DNA of 64,000 nucleotides, from the NCBI GenBank assembly GCA_948567375.1, contig OX419759.1, forward strand, positions 1,651,303 to 1,715,302, in the 5' to 3' direction. Each line of letters opens with the position of its first letter. Within the stretch, counting starts at the first letter, position 1. The position numbers and the translations under genes are program-made. Positions 48,301 to 64,000 of this stretch are shown piece after piece. The DNA comes from Lunularia cruciata (Eukaryota; Streptophyta; Marchantiopsida; Lunulariales; Lunulariaceae). Below the pieces are notes generated by a model that had not been told where the DNA came from, searched no databases, and saw only the letters and a list, made by a program, of their open reading frames with translations.

Positions 48301-51300
48301 CTTGTAAAACGCAGCGTACTCGTCGTGCTTGACTTCGTCTGGGTTCCGCATCCATATGGGTTTCTGTTTGTTGATCTGTGCCCATTCGTGGGATACTTCT
48401 TTCACCTGGTTGATAGGAAATCAGCACTATACGTTAGTGCTATATGGTCGGCCTCCTCGACGTGCTTCTGCTTACGCGTATGAAACAGAGGGAATGTAGT
48501 TACTCGTCTTATTACGTCGAACGAGGTGCAATTGCCGGTTGCTGTGCAAGTGAACCTCGACTTCAAGTCTTGATAGCTCGTCGTATGCGAGTACGAGCTA
48601 TTTCGACGGAAATCTGTGGGTTTGGTGAATTCCTTGGATGGGAATTGGGTGGTAAGACAAGGCTACTGTAGTAGTGTCATTATGCCTAGTTAGATTACGA
48701 CCTGATGTTTCATGGAACTTTCGTTTGAATGATGGCCTATCCATGGACTTGATAACGTCACAATTTGGGACTTTAGCAAAAGGGGTGAAGCTTTTTCCCT
48801 AGGTTCGTACTTGGGCTGCATAAGGTACATGGCATGCTTAAGTACCTTTTTCATTTTCTTTGTTTTCTCTTCCTTCCGACCTTCGGCCTCTTGTGACTCC
48901 TCGAGTTCTTCGACCTTTCCTTCAAAATCCTGTTCTTGTACTTCGCTTACTTCATCCTCTTCTTGCTTGATCCCTTTGCCTTTCCTGTCTACTTCTTCCT
49001 CCTCGTCGTCGGACACTTCTCTTTCAGTCGTCTTCTCCGTCCACAGGGAAATCGGATAGCTGATAAATTCTGAGTGCTTCTTTACTAGATCCTTCAGTCG
49101 TTTCTCTTCTAGATATTCCAACTGGTCCTCTTTGAGTATCAAGACAATTTTCGTTCCTCTTCCCAATACCTCTCCACCTGCGGTTTGAATTCTTAATCCA
49201 GTCAAGCTTTCCGTCATGAGACCTTTCACCCTTACGAGTTCGTGGATAATTTAACTGTATTAGGTACACGTCAAATCTTTTACGGTGGGGGATATATTTC
49301 TCCTCGAGAGCCAGTGTCGAGGGAATCGGAGAATTTGCATGCGACAGAAATTGAAGCTATATATACAAATTGATCGAGGCAGACCCTTAAAAATAATTTT
49401 TCTTCTCGAACTTCCAAATTTACTTTGTAAGTCGAGTGCAATTATCGGGGTGCAAATCCCAAACTAACCAAGCGATTCTCAAGGATCTGTTTCAAAACAG
49501 GCTGCTTCTAAAGAGTGACAAGATTCTACCCACCAACTACTGTCAGAGAACTAAACGCAGGGCAGGTTGTGGTCATATGTAATACTTCAGTGCCTGCGTA
49601 GTAAAAGGCAAGCCACGAATCGAAGCTAATCAAGTACGATAATATAAAGACTGAGACACTCTACGCAGCTCAGAATTTGACTACACCAAGGTCATAGATG
49701 CATGAAGCAGCTCAAACGCTGTTTGGCAAGTAAGGTCATCATGGCTGTAGGAACAGTAACTTAAATCGTAAGACCCAACGTAAAAGGGGTGAATCCTCAA
49801 AAGCTCAGAATTTGACTTCACCACGGTCACCATTGTCGCGTAACAATTCTCTACTGTTGGCAAAGGGGATCATCACAGCTTTCGAGTATCGCCTTACGTG
49901 GAGAACCATGGACTTATCAGAGTAAAGGGGCACAGAGGCTCAGAATTTGACTACACCAAGAGCTCACCGTGTTTGAATCTCGCTACTGTTGGCAAAGGTT
50001 TATCATCATGGCCAATGTGTTCCCTGGACTGACTGGTCGCATGGGCGACCACTGAGAAAATCATGGGTCAGAATTTAGAAAAGGCAGAGAGCTGCGTGGG
50101 GAGTCCAAAACTTACTGGTATCCTTCCTGACCGTGAAAGATCCACCCGCTTGCGATTCCCAGATATACTGCTCATCGTCATTGTGGCGGGTGTGAACGAT
50201 GACTTTCTCTGCAACAAGATAGGCTGAGTAGAATCCGACTCCGAACTGTCCAATCATACTGATATCGGCCCCGGCAGACAGTGCTTCCATGAATGACTTC
50301 GTGCCAGAGCGCGCAATAGTTCCAAGATTGTTCACGAGGTCTGCATCACTTTAAAAAGATGTGATAAATCTAGGAAATTTGCGATCTTCCTACTCCATGT
50401 ACAGGCTGGTAATCTTCCCACGAAAAAGACACTCGTTTGGATCGTATTTTTAGAAAGCATGGCCCTACGAGTCTATTCCCTATCCTCGCCTTCTGTAGTA
50501 ATTTAGGCAGGGTAAAATCTTCAATTTCCTTAAGGCTGATCTGAAAAGAAGTACACTAGAGTTAATACCGAGAAAGTTTCATAGGTCATGAAGGCGAAAG
50601 TCAGACACAGTACACGAACGTACCAGGCTTGGTCATTCCGACCCCAGAGTCGATAACGGTTAGGGAGCTGCTGAGCTTGTTGGGGATAATGTGGATAAAA
50701 AGCTCGGGTTGGGAGTCCAGCTTGCTCTTGTCAGTAAGCCCTTCAAACCGGATCTTATCAAGTGCCTGAATCTCTATCGAATTCAGAAAGATGAAAGAAG
50801 AGATTTCGAACGTAATAGGCGTTCTTATCGGTGTGTTCGATTAAAACGTCAGTTTCCACCATAACACAGACGGTTCCAAATTCTAGTTTGTGCCTAAGTT
50901 GGGTCAAGCTTGTTATGCCAGTTCAGTAGTTGTCCAAGCACAGAGACCACATATGACTCATTAACATGAGAGCCTCCGCCTCCTATGCATGCATTACTCC
51001 TGGACAACGGGTTTTAAAGACCAAAAGACCGTAACACGTTGCGTGAATGGAAAGGAAGAGTCATTAGGGGAGAAACGAGTATCTTCTCTCAAGCGCCCGT
51101 AAACGTGTCATGGAGGAAGTCAGGAGTTTAACGCATTTGGTAAAATTAACGTCGGCGGGGGCGTGATAGACCAAACTCGCATCTCCCTCAACGTTGGAAG
51201 ATGTGGATCAACACTCACGTCAGAGGCATTGGATATGAGCTCCCTCAGAAAAATCTCCTTGTTGCTGTAGAATGTGTTGATAATCAAACTCAAAAGCTGG

Positions 51301-51356
51301 TTGATCTCAGCCTGAAAGGCGAATGTCTCCACATCGGTCGCGTCTTCGGCTCCCAT
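45359..51356 (-). CDS. HSP90: Cytosolic heat shock protein 90, 13 exons
   Basis: An ATP-dependent chaperone that matures kinases, receptors and immune proteins in cytosol and nucleus. Exons (minus): 51356-51219, 50765-50624, 50340-50116, 49177-48846, 48405-48241, 48029-47802, 47547-47397, 47073-46867, 46700-46648, 46437-46351, 46193-46114, 45914-45715, 45534-45359; phases fit, 727 aa. ATP pocket: ELISNASD (39-46), DSGVGMTK (85-92), GQFGVGF (124-130). The middle domain has [11 protein letters not shown]. The C terminus is MEEVD, the TPR-cochaperone signal of cytosolic HSP90. There is no signal peptide and no KDEL. The acidic/basic linker (about 220-279) is longer than the usual plant one and accounts for the extra length over about 700 aa. 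At 93 Pro replaces the usual Ala. The exon 10 donor (GTGCCT) is weak. A 5' leader intron (about 51439-51369) is possible. I saw no clear heat shock element upstream, but did not search exhaustively. Confidence 0.96.
49668..50077. repeat. Tandem repeat of about 135 bp in HSP90 intron 3
   Basis: GCTCAGAATTTGACTACACC (or near copies) starts at 49668, 49803 and 49938, and a shortened start GTCAGAATTTA at 50067. The spacings are 135, 135 and 129 bp. The second half of each unit carries a version of CTACTGTTGGCAAAGG followed by ATCATCA. The three units are imperfect copies and fill nearly half of the 938-bp intron, close to exon 3. Confidence 0.88.
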
Positions 51357-53486
51357 GGTTGCGCCTGGAAGCTAACAGCGGCCTTAGGATACCGCGAAAC
51401 TCTAGACGAAATTACAAAGAAAAGAAGATGATACTCACAGATACACTACCTCAGGACAAGAAAAGGGCGGCAGAGAAGGCAGCGTATCTAGCAGGAAGGA
51501 AGCCCTGGGAACCCATTGACAGTTGAAGTCTACAGCAATTTCTACTGCCAGACTAAAGGTTCTCAACCTTACCTTCTGCCTTCGACTCTGGGCAAAATTA
51601 GCGACGATCGAAACAACAAAAAGTTCTCCACCTAGAACCTGAAGAATTTGGGACATGCGAGAGTCGAACTGAAATCGAGAGAGCTGTACGTAGTTTTTCT
51701 GTTTAGATTCGCGAGAAACCGATCGGAACTGTTCGATCCATAACTGTCATACGCATCCACGGCATGTCTCCAGCCTGTAGCTCCAAACCCTAGACGGCGC
51801 CGTTTCTTGCCTATCTAACTTTCCGTTACAGGAGCTGCTCGCCTTGCTACAGACTCTCTTCCAGTTCGTCCATGTGGATGGAGCCTGATTGAATACGTCG
51901 TAGGAACACGGAGGAGTACACCATCGGTTGTAGACTTTACTTCCGTGAATAGTAATTTTGATATTTGAAACCTTTCATACACAGATTTCTCAGCCTTCTC
52001 GAGATACTAGGCTAGCTCGAAGGTTGAACCAACCTAACGAAACTAAAGAAATGGAATGAACCAAGGAGAATATATGGACCGGTAGTAAGAGCAAAACGAA
52101 CATTAAGTTTTCAGTATGTTCATTGGATCAAAGTCCTCTCTAGTACATATTTATTTCTGTAATTCTTAGTTGGTATTTCCTCACAATCGTCTGTTGAAAT
52201 ACTTTTGAATTACCGCATTTGCTCCAGGAAACTTTTGTGAATAGTTTCTTTGACATGCAGCGTGGTTTTCATCCACTTCTGTAAGCGTTACGATCACATC
52301 ACACATTTTGCGTGAAGTCTTGGTGCTATGGCCGGTCATCATTCAAAGCAGAACTCCGTGCAGTTCGAAAGTTGACATTGAAAGTTTGTTAGTATTTGTC
52401 TGCCAACTTAAGTCACTTGTGATCTACTACCTTAACATGTGATTCCAACCATCCCAGATCGGTAGCTTAGTTGAATCCGCGCTCACTCCAAAGCCTTGGG
52501 ATGCTGACATCTTCAGGAATAGTGTGTGGACTCCCAGAGAAGTACAGGACTCCACAAACGTTTTCTAGTATCATAATTTGGATCCATTGATTGTACAAAC
52601 TACTTGCTGGAGATGAAAACAGTGGGCATAGACAATATTTAACCTTCAGATTGTACAGAAGAACGTGAAAAGGAGAGTGCTCTGTGGAGTCCACGGTGGT
52701 ATATCTAACATCTGTTTCCTACGTGTAAAACTACATATATCCATCACGAATCCGCTGACCGTCCGACCTTCGTCTGGTCTGCTTCAAAAGTCTAGAAACG
52801 CGGAGATACAAGTCTATCCTTGTTCCTTGCGGATATTTTATATCCTCATATATAAAATGTACATGCAATGGTGAATGTTTCAATAGACAAGGTATAGCAC
52901 AAGGCAAGATGTTCCTGACAACACGTAGCTATTTATTCGATGCTCTTCTGGCTAAAGCCATGGGCAGATATAAAAAGTATCAGAACAATTTGGTATATTC
53001 ACTGGTAACGAATAAAAATCGTTGGCACTTTACACCTAAATTGGAGAAAATTTACATATTCTTGGAGTATTAGTATCAAAAAGATCTCGCTGTTAATGAT
53101 GGTCCACATTGATTTGCGTTCTTGCGCAGCCGATACTTCAAGCCAACGTCGCTCGCTTGCCTTTAACATCTTTTGTCTGCACGGTATCACAATTTAATAA
53201 GCACATCAGTACAGAACATCATTAAGTGCTTCAGTTTGTGGAAAGTCTACCCAGGTGCGTCCACACTTCTAATAAATAACTGTCATATACAACCTAGAAC
53301 TTGGTTGCTCTTCATGCACCGTGATGCAACAAGATCTTGAGGAACATTAAGAAACGAAGACAACGAGCTATGAACACGTTCTGAAAGTTGAGCCGGGGTC
53401 CGCAAAATACAAAGAACTTACCAACCTAACAACCAAGACATAAACTAGCGTTATCCTGAGAACTGCCACGAGCCATAACGACGAGC
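51357..53486. other. Intergenic region between PEX1 3' end and HSP90 start
   Basis: It holds the HSP90 promoter (near 51440-52100, minus strand) and the PEX1 terminator side. No further gene is recognised; the short ORFs lack family motifs. Confidence 0.5.
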
Positions 53487-61442
<7,956 letters not shown>

Positions 61443-63331
61443 CACTCCCGCAAGTAAATTCTGCACAAGAGTTGTCCACGGTGGTAACACGATTAGGATA
61501 CAGAAGCAAACAGGAAAACAGGTACTCATTTGGAAGCCACCTCCAAATAATAGAATGTCCAGATTTGTGCAAATACCAAGGCGTTAGTGAAAGATCGCTA
61601 CAAAAGTTAAACTTGTGACTCTAAGCTTTGAAGGAGACAGAATGACGGGTTCGAATCGTCCGTCGCAGCCGGACAGTGACATGTCAGAGTTTAACACTCG
61701 CTTTAGATGTGTATTGAAGACCATAAAGTAGAATAGGATGCATCAAAGGGTAGGATCAAGGAAAACTACCTTGCTAGAACGGTCAAACAGCACAACTCTT
61801 AAACAAGAATGTTAGCCTTCCAAAGGCGCGTGACTCCATAAGCTCAAATTTCAAATTCACCACATCAGGAGGTGCTGATAAGCATCGCGGAAACATCTCC
61901 TCCGGTGAAGTTCATCCCATACAAATCATTGATAGCACAATTGTGTACGCCTTTACAGAGCGGGTAACCAGTAGAATTTTCCAGGGCTGTTCATGAAATG
62001 TTTGACAAGAGACATCCCGAATGAGCTCATTCCGCACCTCTGCCCTGAAGACTAAATTCCGACCATCACCTTCCAATACTCTGATTGCTGTTAACTCCCC
62101 TGAAGTACATACTACTAACTCATTCAACTTCTAACCATGCAGCCCGTTGATACACATGAATGATTCACTTGTTCAGGGACCCAAAACGATACTACGACGC
62201 ACTGCTACTTAGTTTAACAAGGTCATATCGCACCCTATGCACTATCCAGTGTAAAATTGTCTGTTACGGTTTCCAATTTCCTACAATTGACAAATTTTAT
62301 GAGGCAATTCACAACTATGCCAGTGTGTGATAGTTGAACAGGTGTGCTCTAAAAATTTCAATAAGTTGCAATCAACTCACCCGAATTGGGCCCCTGACGA
62401 ATTCCACTCCAATCAGAATACTCAAAATATATTCGAGTTATGCAGATAAATTACCAACCACATCATAGTTATCGTTGCAAAAGGGGAGTTTTACCCTACT
62501 CTGTTTCAACATTTAGACTCCAAGTCCGCATAAAGCGGTGGTACTGACAGCACTATTGAAGGTATATCCAGAGAGCCAAAGCTCATAAATCATCCATTCT
62601 TCTTCGGAAGGTGTGTCTATTCAGTGAAGACATCGGAACTCTCATCGGCTCAACCAATTAAAATAGCTTTACGCATCGTATGGATAGAACGAGAGAGAGG
62701 GAGGACATTGGAGGAGAGAGAGATTCCGAGTGACAATATCTTAGAGTTTTAGAGAGTTAAAGTTAATATATATTATGCGGGCAGTAGATTCTGTTCATTT
62801 TTTATTTCCGTTTTATCGCATTTAGATGAAAGGTTCCATGAGTATTTAGATGAAAAATAACATTTAATTGTATTTAGAGAAAAAGTTTCATTGGTTTTAG
62901 ATCATGCATGATGTGTCGCCGATGTTTTACTTCACAAAGGGTAAAGATTTAAACGGGAAGGATGCACAATGTCTATGATTGGATCACTTGGGATGTCCAT
63001 ATGAGATGAGCGATAACCTTGACTGTGGTGGCACTCGGGATTACATACACTTTCTTTGTCCCTTTGTTTATAGTTCCAAGTGAGTCATGGAAGTGGTTAA
63101 CATCTCAAGCGAGTTGTATCTTGGGGTTATTTGAAACTAGTTTTCCATGTCCACATCTATTCTATAGACTATCTTGAACGCTCCATGATGAGGCTAAACA
63201 AGCTTTCTGCCTATTACTTGATAGTTTGGAACATGATCCATTAGATGAGTTAACATGGCTCTTATTCGTCTTACTCCCTTGATGGTGCCTTTGTTACGCT
63301 AGAGGAGAACATGCGGGGCATAAAGAGGTGG
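61443..63331. other. PEX1 upstream region and flank
   Basis: No recognised gene. A 71-codon minus-strand ORF (62127-61912) has no family I know and no splice link to PEX1 that I trust. A purine-rich run at 62684-62729 (GAGAGAGAGGGAGGAC and similar) may belong to the PEX1 leader or promoter. From about 62760 the sequence turns AT-rich and repeat-like again. Confidence 0.45.
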
Positions 63332-64000
63332 TGTAATACTCCGAGTACAAGAGAAGAGAGAAAACACAGATTGCACACTCAAACATTTGATGCCCCAAGG
63401 GAGTACTTCTCTTTATTATATAGACAAAGAGGATCTCCTCCCGTGAAGCTCCACCATAGGATTAGGGACACAGATAGGTGACATGTCAGCAAGCTCCACC
63501 CTTGGATTACTTACTTGGATGGGTGACTTGTCTGGTCTAGGTCCTATCTGGTTGGTCAAACAAGCTTTGACCAGAGGGAATCTTCATGTAGGAATCTCAG
63601 AATCACATAAGGTACCATTGGAAGGCTCTCGATGAGACAAAGCAGGAGGGAGGGAAGGCCAACCTCCCTCTGTTGGGGGGGGGGGGGGGGGGGGGTCTGC
63701 ACATTTTCGAGGCCTAATTCATCCGTTTAGGCCTCCAAAATTGCCTTCAAAGATTTCAAGCATATTTCGGTTCTTACTCTATTAGTAAAAGTCCCCTTTT
63801 GGTGATACCTCTTTCTGATCTGTTTAGTCCATCATGTGTAACATTCTTCCAGATGTTACCAAACCAATTTTCACCTTTAAATCATATGTCTAGCTATTGG
63901 TTCTAAGGTTCTCAAGTCTATTTCGGTTTTTGCCCTATTAGTAGAAGTACTCTTTTGGTGATACTTATATCTGATCTATTTTGACCATCATGTATAACAT
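63332..64000 (-). mobile_element. Family A LTR (copy A5), cut by the window end
   Basis: It starts TGTAATACTCCGAG, the reverse complement of the LTR end GGAGTATTACA, and is nearly identical to copy A4 over its length. It has both copies of the internal segment of about 150 bp. The TATA box is at 63416-63422 on the minus strand. Whether it is a solo LTR or the 3' LTR of a whole element to the right cannot be seen here. Confidence 0.93.
63675..63695 (+). repeat. Run of 21 G inside LTR A5
   Basis: The same site reads eight C in the plus-strand copy A4 and five C in A2, so the run grew in this copy. A G-run this long could fold as a G-quadruplex, and its exact length may also be a sequencing or assembly estimate. 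Confidence 0.9.

Noticed and set aside
48811-49059. Serine-rich 82-codon plus-strand ORF
   Set aside because: It is the antisense of the acidic linker of HSP90 exon 4 (Glu codons read as Ser/Phe on the other strand).
51440-52100. Heat shock elements (GAA/TTC arrays) upstream of HSP90
   Set aside because: Only near misses such as GAACTGTTC and CGAAGGTTGAA were seen, with wrong spacing or mismatches; not enough to call.
61590-61672. tRNA-like 3' half: GACGGGTTCGAATC followed by CCGTCGCAGCC
   Set aside because: It looks like a T-arm and acceptor end, but the T-stem needs two extra bases, no matching 5' acceptor strand (GGCTGCG) lies 60-80 bases upstream, and no D-arm is visible. At most a decayed relic.
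61912-62127. 71-codon minus-strand ORF upstream of PEX1
   Set aside because: No family resemblance, and PEX1 already has a well-fitting start at 61442. Could be a chance ORF or untranslated leader.

Overview
The window is nuclear DNA from a plant. Its genes are broken into many short exons with GT..AG introns. A homoserine kinase appears to carry a transit-peptide-like leader, and an aminoalcohol phosphotransferase and a PEX1 have plant-type sequence. Plant chromoviruses, a Mutator-like transposon and solo LTRs surround them. The species cannot be fixed from the sequence. A non-seed land plant such as a bryophyte fits the unusually intron-rich cytosolic HSP90, but that is a weak inference.

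Left part (1 to about 32.6 kb): AT-rich, decayed, nested transposable elements with no intact gene. A Mutator-like element (MULE) with terminal inverted repeats over 1.2 kb long covers about 1-13.25 kb. It was hit by a chromovirus (element 1, 5090-11594, target duplication CATGA/CATAA). One of its inverted repeats also holds an old solo LTR (1120-2482), which holds a younger solo LTR of the same family in opposite orientation (1283-2037, duplication CACCC). At 13.25-17.8 kb there is very AT-rich sequence with nothing recognisable. At 17.8-23.7 kb lie remnants of another LTR retroelement, with a gag and degenerate zinc knuckles, split by a solo LTR (21740-22478, duplication ACAAG). At 24130-29719 is a chromovirus (element 2) with readable gag, protease, reverse transcriptase, RNase H, integrase and chromodomain, all broken by stops. 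It sits inside the gag of a third, minus-strand copy (element 3), with duplication ATCAT.

Right part (about 34-62 kb): four single-copy housekeeping genes, modelled exon by exon. (1) AAPT, + strand, 34424-39736, 18 exons, 392 aa: the last step of phosphatidylcholine/phosphatidylethanolamine synthesis. (2) Homoserine kinase, + strand, 41560-44289, 6 exons, 412 aa: threonine/methionine pathway. (3) Cytosolic HSP90 ending in MEEVD, - strand, 51356-45359, 13 exons, 727 aa. (4) PEX1, - strand, 61442-53487, 16 exons, 1201 aa: peroxisomal AAA ATPase. Homoserine kinase and HSP90 converge; HSP90 and PEX1 lie head to tail on the minus strand. There is no sign that the four work together; they are ordinary neighbours. 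The window closes with a further LTR of the solo-LTR family (63332 to beyond 64000, minus).

I found no convincing undescribed biological system. The best second-look items are the nested MULE/LTR structure, a dated internal duplication in the LTR family, a 10-nt microexon and an uORF chain in AAPT, the 13-exon HSP90 with a 135-bp intronic repeat, and a relic duplicated exon in AAPT. All exon models are by eye, from splice signals, phase and family conservation, without transcript data.
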